DNA of 64,000 nt from an uncultured Sphingomonadales bacterium (GTDB lineage: Bacteria > Pseudomonadota > Alphaproteobacteria > Sphingomonadales > Sphingomonadaceae): assembly GCA_903832325.1 (NCBI GenBank), contig CAILBC010000027.1:1-64000 (forward strand), given 5' to 3'. The stretch's first letter is position 1; every line of letters starts with the position of its first letter. Below are positions 1-8,532 of this stretch, piece by piece. The notes beneath the pieces are model-generated. The model worked only from the letters and a program-made list of their open reading frames with translations, searched no databases and had not been told where the DNA came from. The position numbers and the translations under genes were made by a program.

Positions 1-367
1 CAAGCGGCGGGAGCGCAAGAACATCACCAGTGGTGTCGCGCACGTCAATGCCAGCTTCAACAACACGATGATCACCATCACCGATGCCCAGGGCAACGCC
101 ATTTCATGGTCGTCCGCCGGCATGATGGGCTTCAAGGGCAGCCGCAAGTCGACTCCCTATGCCGCGCAGGTCGCTGCCGACGATGCCGGCAAGAAGGCCG
201 CCGAACACGGCGTGCGCACGCTGGAAGTCGAAGTGAAGGGCCCGGGTTCGGGCCGTGAAAGCGCGCTGCGTGCCCTGCAGGCAGTCGGCTTCACGATCAC
301 CGCGATCCGCGACGTGACCCCGATCCCGCACAATGGCGTGCGCCCGTCGAAGCGTCGCCGGGTCTAA
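1..367 (+). CDS. rpsK: 30S ribosomal protein S11, 5'-truncated by the window edge
   Basis: Small-subunit ribosomal protein on the platform near the mRNA exit and the 3' end of 16S rRNA. The open frame runs from base 2 without a start codon, so the N terminus lies outside the window; about 121 residues are visible. The segment [20 protein letters not shown] near the left edge, the middle [20 protein letters not shown] and the C-terminal [18 protein letters not shown] are highly characteristic of S11. It precedes rpoA by 126 bases on the same strand, the usual order at the end of the alpha operon. Identification is certain; only the true start is unknown. Confidence 0.98.
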   Translation, partial: KRRERKNITSGVAHVNASFNNTMITITDAQGNAISWSSAGMMGFKGSRKSTPYAAQVAADDAGKKAAEHGVRTLEVEVKGPGSGRESALRALQAVGFTITAIRDVTPIPHNGVRPSKRRRV

Positions 368-493
368 TCTGCCAGCTGGCGACTGGCGCAGCCGACCCGG
401 CCGGGTCGATTGCGCCGGACCCGCCCAATATCTGACCGGTCGCGACAGATTGAAGTCGACGCCGGCGCACTCGATCAACCCCAGGGGAATTCC

Positions 494-1555
494 ATGACTG
501 TCAACATCAAGAACTGGCAGGAACTGAAGAAGCCCAACACCCTCGAGGTCAAGCCCGGCAACGATCCGCATCGCCGTGCGACCTTCATTGCCGAGCCGCT
601 GGAACGCGGTTTCGGTCTGACGCTGGGCAATGCGCTGCGTCGGGTGCTGTTGTCCTCGCTGCAGGGCGCGGCGGTAACCTCGATCCGTATCGAAAACGTG
701 CTTCACGAATTCTCGTCGCTGGCGGGTGTGCGTGAAGATGTGACCGACATCGTGCTCAACGTGAAGCAGATCGCGCTCAAGATGCAGGGTGAAGGCCCCA
801 AGCGTCTGCAGCTTTCGGCCACCGGTCCTGGCGAAGTGCGCGCCGGCGACATCGCCGTGACCGGCGATATCGAGGTGATGAACAAGGATCTGGTGATCTG
901 TCACCTGGATGAAGGCGCGACCTTCAACATGGAACTGACCGCCGACACCGGAAAGGGCTATGTACCCGCGGTGGCAAACCGTCCGATCGATGCGCCGATC
1001 GGTCTGATCCCGATCGATTCGCTCTATTCGCCGGTGCGTCAGGTTTCGTACAAGGTGGACAATGCGCGCATCGGGCAAGAGCTTGACTATGACAAGCTCA
1101 GCCTGGTGGTCGATACCGATGGCACCGTCACGCCGGAAGACGCGGTGGCCTATGCCGCGCGCATCCTGCAGGACCAGCTGTCGCTGTTCGTCCACTTCGA
1201 TGACCAGCTGCCCACTGGCCACGTGACCACGGTCACCGGCATGACCAGCCATGCGCCGGAAGAAAGCGATGCCAACCAGCTCAACCGTTACCTGCTCAAG
1301 AAGGTCGACGAGCTTGAACTGTCGGTGCGTTCGGCGAACTGCCTGAAGAACGACAACATCATCTACATCGGCGATCTGGTGCAGAAGACCGAGGCGGAAA
1401 TGCTCCGTACTCCGAACTTCGGCCGCAAGTCGCTGAACGAAATCAAGGAAGTGCTGTCCTCGATGGGGCTGCGTCTGGGGATGGATATCCCTGGCTGGCC
1501 GCCGGAAAACATCGAAGAAATGGCCAAGAAACTGGAACAGGAACTGTTGGGCTGA
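494..1555 (+). CDS. rpoA: DNA-directed RNA polymerase subunit alpha
   Basis: Alpha subunit, which dimerises to seed RNA polymerase assembly and whose C-terminal domain contacts UP elements and activators. The protein has 353 residues, close to the usual alphaproteobacterial length. The N-terminal domain (about 1-235) shows [20 protein letters not shown]; the C-terminal helix-hairpin-helix region shows [20 protein letters not shown] and [11 protein letters not shown]. The frame is open 28 codons further upstream, but ATG 494 is preceded by AGGGGA at 483-488 and starts the conserved [11 protein letters not shown], so it is the chosen start. It lies between rpsK and rplQ and is probably cotranscribed with both. 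Confidence 0.98.
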   Translation: MTVNIKNWQELKKPNTLEVKPGNDPHRRATFIAEPLERGFGLTLGNALRRVLLSSLQGAAVTSIRIENVLHEFSSLAGVREDVTDIVLNVKQIALKMQGEGPKRLQLSATGPGEVRAGDIAVTGDIEVMNKDLVICHLDEGATFNMELTADTGKGYVPAVANRPIDAPIGLIPIDSLYSPVRQVSYKVDNARIGQELDYDKLSLVVDTDGTVTPEDAVAYAARILQDQLSLFVHFDDQLPTGHVTTVTGMTSHAPEESDANQLNRYLLKKVDELELSVRSANCLKNDNIIYIGDLVQKTEAEMLRTPNFGRKSLNEIKEVLSSMGLRLGMDIPGWPPENIEEMAKKLEQELLG

Positions 1556-1571
1556 TCCGCCCGAACGCAAG

Positions 1572-1596
1572 CGCCATTTTGCAACGCAAAATGGCG
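1572..1596 (+). terminator. Perfect 11-bp stem-loop between rpoA and rplQ
   Basis: CGCCATTTTGC (1572-1582) and GCAAAATGGCG (1586-1596) are exact reverse complements around a 3-nt loop, 16 bases after the rpoA stop. There is no T-run behind the stem, so it may be a partial terminator or an RNA-stability element rather than a full intrinsic terminator. The following 226 bases up to rplQ show no credible gene. Confidence 0.45.
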
Positions 1597-1822
1597 GCTT
1601 GGGTTCGGAATCAGCGGTCAGCCCGGCTGGCGGGCCGCGAGGCCCGTTTGGTCCCTGCCTTCGCGGGGACAGGTTCGGGATTTACGCCGGTCACGGCTCC
1701 GGCAGCAGAACGAGATCAGCCCCAGGTCGGGGTTGCCAACGGGGCCCCACGGCCACCCCGCCCAAAACATCGGCCAGGTCTGGGTTACCTGATACGGACC
1801 CATAACGAACGGAAACGAAACC

Positions 1823-2248
1823 ATGCGTCATAGATTAGGCCAGCGTAAGCTGGGTCGTACTTCTTCCCACCGCATTGCGCTGCTGCGCAACATGTCGGCG
1901 GCGCTGATCAAGCACGAACAGATCACCACCACGCTGCCCAAGGCCAAGGAACTGCGTCCTTACCTGGAAAAGCTGATCACGCTGGCCAAGCATGGCGGCC
2001 TGTCGAACCGTCGTCTGGCGCACGCGCGCCTGCTCGACGATGCGCAGGAAAAGAAGCTGTTTGAAGTGCTGGCGGCGCGTTATGCCACCCGTGAAGGCGG
2101 TTATACCCGCATCATCAAGGCCGGCTACCGCGCGTCGGATGCCGCACCGATGGCGGTGATCGAACTGGTTGACCGCGATACCTCGGCCAAGGGCCAGGAT
2201 TCGGGCCCGGTGATGAACGCCGATCAGGACGAGTTCGAAGCCGCCTGA
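1823..2248 (+). CDS. rplQ: 50S ribosomal protein L17
   Basis: Large-subunit ribosomal protein near the exit tunnel. 141 residues. The N terminus [20 protein letters not shown] and the segment [22 protein letters not shown] (two halves) are diagnostic for L17. The C-terminal tail of about 20 acidic, low-complexity residues is a common extension in alphaproteobacteria. The gap to rpoA (267 bases) is larger than usual and holds a strong stem-loop, so partial uncoupling from rpoA is possible. A terminator follows 27 bases after the stop. Confidence 0.97.
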   Translation: MRHRLGQRKLGRTSSHRIALLRNMSAALIKHEQITTTLPKAKELRPYLEKLITLAKHGGLSNRRLAHARLLDDAQEKKLFEVLAARYATREGGYTRIIKAGYRASDAAPMAVIELVDRDTSAKGQDSGPVMNADQDEFEAA

Positions 2249-2275
2249 TCGCCAGATCAGTCCGGTTTTGATGGG

Positions 2276-2306
2276 GGGCGGTGCTGACGGGCGCCGCCCT
2301 TTTTCT
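2276..2306 (+). terminator. Rho-independent terminator after rplQ
   Basis: A 9-bp GC-rich stem, GGGCGGTGC (2276-2284) pairing with GCGCCGCCC (2291-2299) with one G-T wobble, has a 6-nt loop and is followed by TTTTTCTTT. It closes the ribosomal operon. Confidence 0.85.
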
Positions 2307-2401
2307 TTGCCCTTTGGGCCCTTGCGTGCCGGGCGCGGTTGCGATTGGCGCGCGCTGCTGCCAGTGTTCCGTGCATGGTGGCAACACGATACCCCCCGAT
2401 G

Positions 2402-4591
2402 ATGCAACGCCGCGATTGCCTGCGCGCCGGCATCGCGCTGGCCGCGCTGGCCGCCCACCCCGGCCGTGCCGCCGCCGCCACAGGATCTGCGATGACCGAC
2501 CCCGCCGCCTTTCCCCCGCTGCCGGCTTATCCGCCATCGCCGCAAGAGCCGCTGACCGAGCAGGTGTTTGGCGAAACCGTGTCCGATCCGTGGCGCTGGC
2601 TTGAGGCCGATGTGCGCCATGATGCCAAAGTGGCAGACTGGGTGGCGCAGCAGAGCCGCTTTGCCGAAACCTATCTTGCCGCGCTGCCCGAACGGCCGGC
2701 GTTGGCCGCGCGCATGAAGCGGCTGAGCGATTACGAACGGTTTGGCGCACCCGTCGCGCGTGGTGCGGTGCTGTTCTATCGCTGGAACGCCGGGTTGATG
2801 AACCAGTCACCGCTGCTGGTGGTCGATGCCGATGCACCGGCGGGCACGCCTGGCCGCGTGCTGCTTGATCCGCAGCACTGGTCTGCCGATGGCGCGACGG
2901 CGCTCGATGCCTGGGTGCCTTCGCCCGATGGCAGTCTGCTGGCCTATACCGTGCAGGATGGCGGGTCCGACTGGCGCACGTTGCGCGTGGTGCGCGTGGC
3001 CGATGGCACGGTTCTGGCCGATACGGTGCAATGGGTGAAGTTTTCGGGTCTGGCCTGGCTCGGCAATGATGCGCTGGTCTATTCGCGTTTTCCCGAACCG
3101 CGCGCGGATGATGCGTATCAGGCGCTCAATTACAACCAGTCGGTCTGGCTGCACCGCCTCGGCACGCCGCAAAGCGCCGACGAGCCAATTTTCGCGACGC
3201 CCGATCTGCCCAAGCGCGGCCATGCAGCGGCCATCACCAGCGATGGGCGCTGGCTGGTGATTGAATCGTCCGAAGGTACCGATCCGCTCAACACGGTGCA
3301 TATTGCTGCGATCGACCAGGGGCGGATCGGCCCGGTCCGGGTGCTCGTGCCCGATCTGGCCGCGCAATGGACGCTGATCGACGGGATCGGAGACAGCCTG
3401 TGGTTCGTATCGGGCGAACAGGCGCCGCGGCGCAAAGTGGTGAAGGTCGACGCGGCGCGTGATGGCGCCCGGGCGGCGCATTTCGGCACGGTGGTTGCCG
3501 AAACTGCCGATACCCTGGCCTGGGCGGGCATGGTCGGGCACCGCCTGGTGCTGGGCTATCTGCGCGATGCACGATCGCACGTGGTCGTGGCCGGAATCGA
3601 TGGCGGCGGCGCGGTTGACCTGGTGCTGCCCGGGCTCGGTTCGGTTGACGGGGTCAGCGGGCATGCGGCGGATCGCCATGGCTATCTGGTGTTCAGCAGT
3701 TTCACCACGCCGGGCACCGTGCTGCGGCTGGACCCTGAAACGGCGCAGGCGCAAGTGTGGCGCGCGCCCAGATTGACGTTCCGCCCCGATGATTATCGCG
3801 TTGATCAGGTGTTCGCCCCGTCGCGCGATGGCACGCGCGTGCCGCTGTTCGTGGTGCGGCGCAAGGATGCGACCGGGCCGGTGCCGACGCTGCTCTATGG
3901 CTATGGCGGGTTCAATATAGCGCTTGCCCCGTGGTTTTCGGCCACGACCATGGCCTGGCTGGAAAGCGGCGGCGCCTATGCGCTTGCCAATTTGCGCGGC
4001 GGGGGCGAATATGGCGATGCTTGGCACGATGCCGGGCGCCGCGCTCGCAAACAGAACGTGTTTGATGATTTCATCGCGGCGGGCGAATGGCTGATTGCCA
4101 ATGGCGTCTGCCCGGCCGGGGGCCTGGCAATCGAGGGCCATTCCAATGGCGGCCTGCTGGTGGGTGCAGTGGTCAACCAGCGGCCCGATCTGTTTGCCGC
4201 GGCCAATCCTGGCGTTGGCGTGATGGACATGCTGCGCTTTGACCGGTTCACTGCCGGGCGCTATTGGGTGGATGATTATGGCCACCCCGATGTCGAGGCC
4301 GATTGGCGGGTGCTGCGCGCCTATTCGCCTTATCACAACATCCGCAGCGGCACGACTTATCCGGCAGTGATCGTCACCACCGCCGATACCGATGATCGCG
4401 TGGTGCCGGGGCACAGCTTCAAATATGCGGCCGCATTGCAAACCGCCAAAGCCGGCAGCAAGCCGCATCTGATCCGCATCGAAACCCGCGCCGGCCACGG
4501 CAGTGGCAAACCGATCGACAAAGTGATTGCCGAAGCCGCCGATGTGCAGGCGTTTCTGGCGCACTGGACCGGCCTGCACCCGCGCGCCTGA
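2402..4591 (+). CDS. Prolyl oligopeptidase family serine peptidase (S9A), first of a tandem pair
   Basis: Serine peptidase that cleaves short peptides after proline. 729 residues from ATG 2402; an ATG also sits at 2399. An N-terminal beta-propeller region (about 35-435) precedes an alpha/beta-hydrolase domain. The catalytic triad can be read: Ser581 in GHSNGG, the Asp in DTDDRVVPGHS, and His699 in RAGHGSGKP. The first 30 residues (QRRDCLRAGIALAALAA) contain a twin arginine followed by a hydrophobic stretch and end near an Ala-rich cleavage region, which suggests Tat export. It is closely related to the next gene in length, propeller sequence and active-site surroundings, so the two look like a local duplication. 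An upstream extension to 2339 is possible but lacks a good ribosome site. Confidence 0.93.
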   Translation: MQRRDCLRAGIALAALAAHPGRAAAATGSAMTDPAAFPPLPAYPPSPQEPLTEQVFGETVSDPWRWLEADVRHDAKVADWVAQQSRFAETYLAALPERPALAARMKRLSDYERFGAPVARGAVLFYRWNAGLMNQSPLLVVDADAPAGTPGRVLLDPQHWSADGATALDAWVPSPDGSLLAYTVQDGGSDWRTLRVVRVADGTVLADTVQWVKFSGLAWLGNDALVYSRFPEPRADDAYQALNYNQSVWLHRLGTPQSADEPIFATPDLPKRGHAAAITSDGRWLVIESSEGTDPLNTVHIAAIDQGRIGPVRVLVPDLAAQWTLIDGIGDSLWFVSGEQAPRRKVVKVDAARDGARAAHFGTVVAETADTLAWAGMVGHRLVLGYLRDARSHVVVAGIDGGGAVDLVLPGLGSVDGVSGHAADRHGYLVFSSFTTPGTVLRLDPETAQAQVWRAPRLTFRPDDYRVDQVFAPSRDGTRVPLFVVRRKDATGPVPTLLYGYGGFNIALAPWFSATTMAWLESGGAYALANLRGGGEYGDAWHDAGRRARKQNVFDDFIAAGEWLIANGVCPAGGLAIEGHSNGGLLVGAVVNQRPDLFAAANPGVGVMDMLRFDRFTAGRYWVDDYGHPDVEADWRVLRAYSPYHNIRSGTTYPAVIVTTADTDDRVVPGHSFKYAAALQTAKAGSKPHLIRIETRAGHGSGKPIDKVIAEAADVQAFLAHWTGLHPRA

Positions 4592-4647
4592 TGTTTTGCC
4601 CCTCGCGGGAGAGGTGGCTCTGTGATAGGCCGCATCGCAAGAGCAGA

Positions 4648-6957
4648 ATGATGCAGTGGGAACGGATGGACCTGAAGCCGGTGATGCGTGGCATCGCCCT
4701 TGGTCTCATGCTTGTGACGACACCGGCGCTGGCCGACAATGACAGCGTGGGGGCGGACCGTGCCGGTGGCAAGGGCGCCATGGTGGCCCCGACCCACGGT
4801 GCCTCGCTCTCATCAGCGCCGGCATTACCGCCAGCCTCACCACGCGATGCCACGGGCCTGCCCGGCGCCGAAACCGCGCTGGTGCTGCCGCCGCGCCGCT
4901 ATCCTGCCGCGCCGCGCGACAGCGTGAGCGATCGGCTGTTTGGCGAAATCGTGCCCGATCCGTGGCGCTGGCTTGAGGCCGATGCGCGCAGCGACCGGCG
5001 CGTGGCCGATTGGGTGGCGCAGGAAAATGCCCTGGCGCGCAGCTATCTGGCCGGGCTGCCGGGGCATGACCGGTTCGCAGCAAGCCTGCGCCGGCTTTAT
5101 GATTATCCCCGTTTCAGCCTGCCGCGAAAGGCGGGGCACCGGTATTTCCTGTTGCGCAACAGCGGGTTGATGAACCAGTCGGTGCTCACCGTGCGCGACG
5201 GGCTGGATGGTGCCGATCGCGTGCTGGTCGATCCCAACCGGGCGGACGCGCCGTTTGCGCTCGATGCCTGGGTGCCGTCGCGCAGCGGCCGCTATCTCGC
5301 CTATGCCGAACAGCGCGCGGGCAGCGACTGGCGCACCATGCGCGTGGTGGATGCCAATACCGGGCGCATGCTCGATGATCGCATCGAATGGGCCAATGAC
5401 ACGCTGATCGGCTGGGTCGGCGACAGCGGCTTTTTCTATTCGCGCTATCCCGCGCCGCGCGCCGACGAGGCCTTGCGCGCGCCGGTGCATGACAAGGCCG
5501 TGTGGTTTCATCGCGTCGGCACCGCGCAATCCGCCGATGAACCGGTCTATGCCACGCCCGATCACCCCGCGTGGGGGCACAAGGCGCAAGTGACCACCGA
5601 CGGGCGCTGGGCTGTGATCAGCACCGAGGCCGGCACCGCGCCGTTGCGCATGATCCATGTGATCGATCTTGCCGCCCCGCGCGACAATGGCCGCTGGCGC
5701 GTGGTGCCGCTGGTCGCCGGGCTGACTCACGATTGGAAACTGATCGATGGCGAAGGCGATCGGCTGTGGTTCATCACCAATGACGGCGCGCCCAATTACC
5801 GGCTGGTGCGGATCGATCTGGGCGCCCGGCCGCACGCATCGGTGGTGATCGGCGAACAGGCCGGCACGCTTGAGGCGGGGCGGATCGTGGGCGACCGGCT
5901 GATCCTGTCCTATCTCGAAGGCGGGCAGCGCCTGGCCGTGGTCACCGATCTGAAAGGGCGGCCGGCGCGCGCGATTACCGTGGCCGCCGATGGCGCGGCC
6001 ACCGGATTTGATGGCCGGCCGGGCGATTGGGAAACGTTCTATCAGTTTTCCAGCTACAACCAGCCGCCCACGATCTATCGCATGGATCTGCGCAGCGGCC
6101 GCGCCACGCCGTTTGCGGTGCCGGCGGTGCCGTTCAACCCGGCGGACTATGTGGTGGAACACCGCCAATATGCCTCACGCGATGGCAGCCTGGTTCCGCT
6201 CACGGTGGTGCGCAAACGGGCGCTGGCCAATGCGGGCACCGCGGCGCCCACGCTGCTTTATGGTTATGGCGGGTTCGATATCGCGCTCAATCCCAATTAT
6301 TCGCCGTGGCGCATGGCCTGGCTCGATGCCGGCGGGGTGTTTGCCGTGGCGGCAGTGCGCGGCGGCGGCGAACTGGGCCCGGCATGGTATGAAGCCGGGC
6401 GCGGCGCGCACAAACAGGCCAGTTTCGACGATTTCATTGCTGCGGGCGAATACCTGGTGCGCAGCGGCATCGCGCGCAAGGGCGCGCTGGCCGCGCAGGG
6501 CGGATCGAACGGCGGCATGATGGTGGCCGCGGTGATCAACCAGCGGCCCGATCTGTTTGCCGCGGCCAATCCCGATGTCGGGGTGATGGACATGCTGCGG
6601 TTTGACCGTTTCACCCAGGGCCATTCGTGGATCGACGATTATGGCGACCCCGCGCGTGAGGCCGATTGGCGCAATCTGCGCGCCTATTCGCCCTATCACA
6701 ACATTCGCGATGGCGCGGATTACCCGGCGATTCTGGTCACCACCGCCGATAGCGACGATCGCGTGGTGCCCGCGCACAGCTTCAAATATGCCGCCGCGCT
6801 GCAGGCCGCCGCAATCGGCAGCCGGCCGCACCTGCTGCGCGTGGAAAGCGATGCCGGGCACGGCGCCGGCCGCCCGCTGGACAAACAGATTGCCAGCGGC
6901 GCCGATGTGCTCGCCTTTCTTGCCGCCTGGACCGGTCTGCCGCCCCCACCGCCATGA
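4648..6957 (+). CDS. Prolyl oligopeptidase family serine peptidase (S9A), second of a tandem pair
   Basis: Paralogue of the preceding gene, 769 residues from ATG 4648. Triad: Ser620 in GGSNGGMM, the Asp in DSDDRVVPAHS and His738 in DAGHGAGRP. The leader differs: DLKPVMRGIALGLMLVTTPA followed by LA-D looks like a Sec signal peptide, and a linker of about 60 residues rich in Ala/Pro/Gly separates it from the enzyme. Candidate starts are ATG 4648, 4651 and 4666; AAGAG at 4639-4643 fits 4648/4651 best. The frame also opens at 4591, overlapping the previous stop, without support. Probably cotranscribed with the first copy (56-base gap). Different export signals suggest that the two copies are placed or folded differently. 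Confidence 0.93.
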   Translation: MMQWERMDLKPVMRGIALGLMLVTTPALADNDSVGADRAGGKGAMVAPTHGASLSSAPALPPASPRDATGLPGAETALVLPPRRYPAAPRDSVSDRLFGEIVPDPWRWLEADARSDRRVADWVAQENALARSYLAGLPGHDRFAASLRRLYDYPRFSLPRKAGHRYFLLRNSGLMNQSVLTVRDGLDGADRVLVDPNRADAPFALDAWVPSRSGRYLAYAEQRAGSDWRTMRVVDANTGRMLDDRIEWANDTLIGWVGDSGFFYSRYPAPRADEALRAPVHDKAVWFHRVGTAQSADEPVYATPDHPAWGHKAQVTTDGRWAVISTEAGTAPLRMIHVIDLAAPRDNGRWRVVPLVAGLTHDWKLIDGEGDRLWFITNDGAPNYRLVRIDLGARPHASVVIGEQAGTLEAGRIVGDRLILSYLEGGQRLAVVTDLKGRPARAITVAADGAATGFDGRPGDWETFYQFSSYNQPPTIYRMDLRSGRATPFAVPAVPFNPADYVVEHRQYASRDGSLVPLTVVRKRALANAGTAAPTLLYGYGGFDIALNPNYSPWRMAWLDAGGVFAVAAVRGGGELGPAWYEAGRGAHKQASFDDFIAAGEYLVRSGIARKGALAAQGGSNGGMMVAAVINQRPDLFAAANPDVGVMDMLRFDRFTQGHSWIDDYGDPAREADWRNLRAYSPYHNIRDGADYPAILVTTADSDDRVVPAHSFKYAAALQAAAIGSRPHLLRVESDAGHGAGRPLDKQIASGADVLAFLAAWTGLPPPPP

Positions 6958-7085
6958 TCCGCCGGCCTGAACGGGGCTGCCGATCCCCGGCATTTGTCCT
7001 TTGCGGGGCAGGGGCATGACGGTGCTTGCGACGCGGCGGCGGACTGCCTATCGCAGATGGCAGCACCATCAGGGGAACCACCGCG

Positions 7086-7409
7086 ATGACCACATTTGAC
7101 GATCGCGAACGCGCCGAAGAGGCCCGCTTTGCCCATGACGCCGAAATGCTGTTCCGCATTCAGGCCCGCCGCAACAAGCTGCTTGGCCATTGGGCGGCGC
7201 AGCGCATGGCGCTGGATGCGGCAGAAACCGAATCCTATGCCCGCGCGGTGGTGCAGGCCGAATTCGAAGAAGCCGGCGACGAAGAGGTGATTCGCAAAGT
7301 GCTGGGCGATTTGCTGATGGCCGGGCTCGATGTGACCGAGGCCGAAGTGCGCAAGGCGCTGGAAGACAAATCGGTCGAAGCGCGCCGCCAGCTGATGGGA
7401 GACGCCTGA
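7086..7409 (+). CDS. ATPase inhibitor subunit zeta (DUF1476 family)
   Basis: 107-residue protein matching the alphaproteobacterial F1-ATPase inhibitor zeta. In the family the N-terminal helix inserts into F1 and blocks ATP hydrolysis; the rest is a four-helix bundle. Here MTTFDDRERAEEARFAHDAE opens the protein and ARRNKLLGHWAA follows, both typical of the family. ATG 7086 is chosen because it starts this conserved segment; the 20 codons upstream in frame are not family-like. The stop overlaps the ATG of the BolA gene (7409) by one base (TGATG), so translation is probably coupled. The function is from family knowledge; identification is by recognisable sequence. Confidence 0.88.
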   Translation: MTTFDDRERAEEARFAHDAEMLFRIQARRNKLLGHWAAQRMALDAAETESYARAVVQAEFEEAGDEEVIRKVLGDLLMAGLDVTEAEVRKALEDKSVEARRQLMGDA

Positions 7410-7651
7410 TGCCGATGGCTGCCGATGATATTGTCGCGATGATCCAAGCCGCGCTGCCCGATGCCGAAGTCACCGTGACCGACCTCGCCGGCGATGGCGA
7501 TCACTATGCCGCGCATGTCGTGGCGGAAAGCTTTCGCGGGCTTGGCCGCATTGCCCAGCACAAGGCGGTCTATGCCGCGCTGGGCGGACGCATGGGCGGG
7601 GTGCTCCACGCCTTGCAATTGACCACCGCCGTGCCCACCTCGCAGGGCTGA
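7409..7651 (+). CDS. BolA family protein
   Basis: 80-residue BolA/IbaG-type protein. BolA proteins bind a [2Fe-2S] cluster jointly with CGFS glutaredoxins and act in iron-sulfur trafficking and stress response. The segment HYAAHVVAESFRGLGRIAQH contains the conserved His and the F-x-G-h-x-x-h-x-x-H pattern, and ending with LHALQLTT is typical. ATG 7409 overlaps the stop of the zeta gene; a second in-frame ATG is at 7415. The next gene, 43 bases on, is the CGFS glutaredoxin, the expected partner, so the pair is likely one operon with zeta. Confidence 0.9.
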   Translation: MPMAADDIVAMIQAALPDAEVTVTDLAGDGDHYAAHVVAESFRGLGRIAQHKAVYAALGGRMGGVLHALQLTTAVPTSQG

Positions 7652-7694
7652 ATCCGATCCCCACGTTTTGTCCCTGAAAGGACCCGACCGCGCC

Positions 7695-8030
7695 ATGTCC
7701 GAAACCAGCAGCACCCACGCCCGCATCGCCGATATCGTTCAGGGCAACGATGTGGTCCTGTTCATGAAGGGGACGCCGCTGTTCCCGCAATGCGGCTTTT
7801 CCAGCCGTGCGATCGCCATTCTCGAACGGCTGGGCGTGGCCTATGCCACCTTCGACGTGCTGCAAGACATGGAAATCCGCGCCGGGATCAAGGATTTTTC
7901 GGAATGGCCGACCATTCCCCAGCTCTATGTGAAGGGCGAATTCGTCGGCGGTTCGGACATCATGATGGAAATGTACGAAGCCGGTGAGCTGGCCCAGCTG
8001 GTGACCGACGCCGGGGTTGCCCGCGCCTGA
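7695..8030 (+). CDS. grxD: Monothiol glutaredoxin, Grx4 family
   Basis: 111-residue CGFS-type glutaredoxin that coordinates a bridging [2Fe-2S] cluster with glutathione and hands clusters to BolA and apo-targets in the cytoplasm. The active-site motif is FPQCGFSSRA, with MKGTP before it, WPTIPQLYVKGEFVGGSDI (glutathione-binding TIPQ and GG) and a C-terminal helix. ATG 7695 begins MSETSS; the longer frame from 7668 lacks support, and GAAAGGA at 7676-7682 lies 12 bases ahead of 7695. A tandem repeat and a strong terminator follow, ending the operon. Confidence 0.95.
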   Translation: MSETSSTHARIADIVQGNDVVLFMKGTPLFPQCGFSSRAIAILERLGVAYATFDVLQDMEIRAGIKDFSEWPTIPQLYVKGEFVGGSDIMMEMYEAGELAQLVTDAGVARA

Positions 8031-8138
8031 TCCGGCATGATCCTGCCGGGCGGCGGCACCAACGTGCCGCCGCTGCCGGCGGACGGTTTTGGCGGGAAAG
8101 CGATCGACGCCCGAAGCCAGGCCAAATAGGCTGGCCAG

Positions 8139-8206
8139 AAACCAGGCCCGCAACCAGGCCCGGAACCAGGCCCGCAAACAGGCCCGGAACCAGGCCCGCA
8201 AACACG
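8139..8206. repeat. 12-bp direct tandem repeat, about five units
   Basis: Units of the form (g/c)AACCAGGCCCG repeat with an exact 12-base period from 8139 to 8198, with single-base variation (AACC or AAAC), and decay into AAACACGAACG. A related CCAGGCCAAATAGGCTGGCC lies just upstream (8117-8136). The period is a multiple of three and would read Asn-Gln-Ala-Arg, but no convincing gene contains it. The array sits directly before the terminator. Confidence 0.85.
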
Positions 8207-8241
8207 AACGCGGCCCCCGCCATGGCGGGGGCCGCGTTTTG
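8207..8241. terminator. Strong intrinsic terminator, probably bidirectional
   Basis: AACGCGGCCCCCGCC (8207-8221) and GGCGGGGGCCGCGTT (8224-8238) form a perfect 15-bp stem with a 2-base centre, followed by TT. It ends the zeta-bolA-grxD transcript. Confidence 0.85.
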
Positions 8242-8532
8242 CATGCGGGGACATGCGGCTGCCGGAAAGGGGTCCGGCGGGATGGGACATGAGGCGGAGC
8301 CGGGGATCTTGGGGACTGGCTCCGCCTCAAACTTGGGGCATCAAAGGGACGTGGCTTACTATGCATGACCCGTGCCAATTGCGATGATGCACGCATTTTC
8401 GCGCATTTCAACGGGATGGCGGCGTGGCGCGCGGGGCGAAATGTAAAACAGGCCGACAGTCGTGCCGGATAAACCCCGCCACCGCCTTGCACCCCCTTGG
8501 CAAGACCGCTGCGGCGCTCCATCGTGCCGGCC
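8242..8532. other. Intergenic stretch with a 12-bp stem-loop, no gene seen
   Basis: TGAGGCGGAGCC (8290-8301) and GGCTCCGCCTCA (8318-8329) are perfect reverse complements around a 16-base loop; there is no T-run. AAAACAGGCC near 8450 resembles the repeat units found elsewhere in the window. A TTG at 8497 opens the following NUDIX frame but has no good ribosome site. I see no other coding sequence here. Confidence 0.5.

Noticed and set aside
104..1570. 488-codon open frame on the minus strand opposite rpoA
   Set aside because: Antisense shadow of a GC-rich gene: low-complexity His/Arg/Gln-rich translation with no family resemblance, while rpsK and rpoA fill the plus strand.
8089..8292. 67-codon frame with Asn-Gln-Ala-Arg repeats
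   Set aside because: It is made of the 12-bp tandem repeat plus terminator sequence and has no ribosome site; more likely non-coding.
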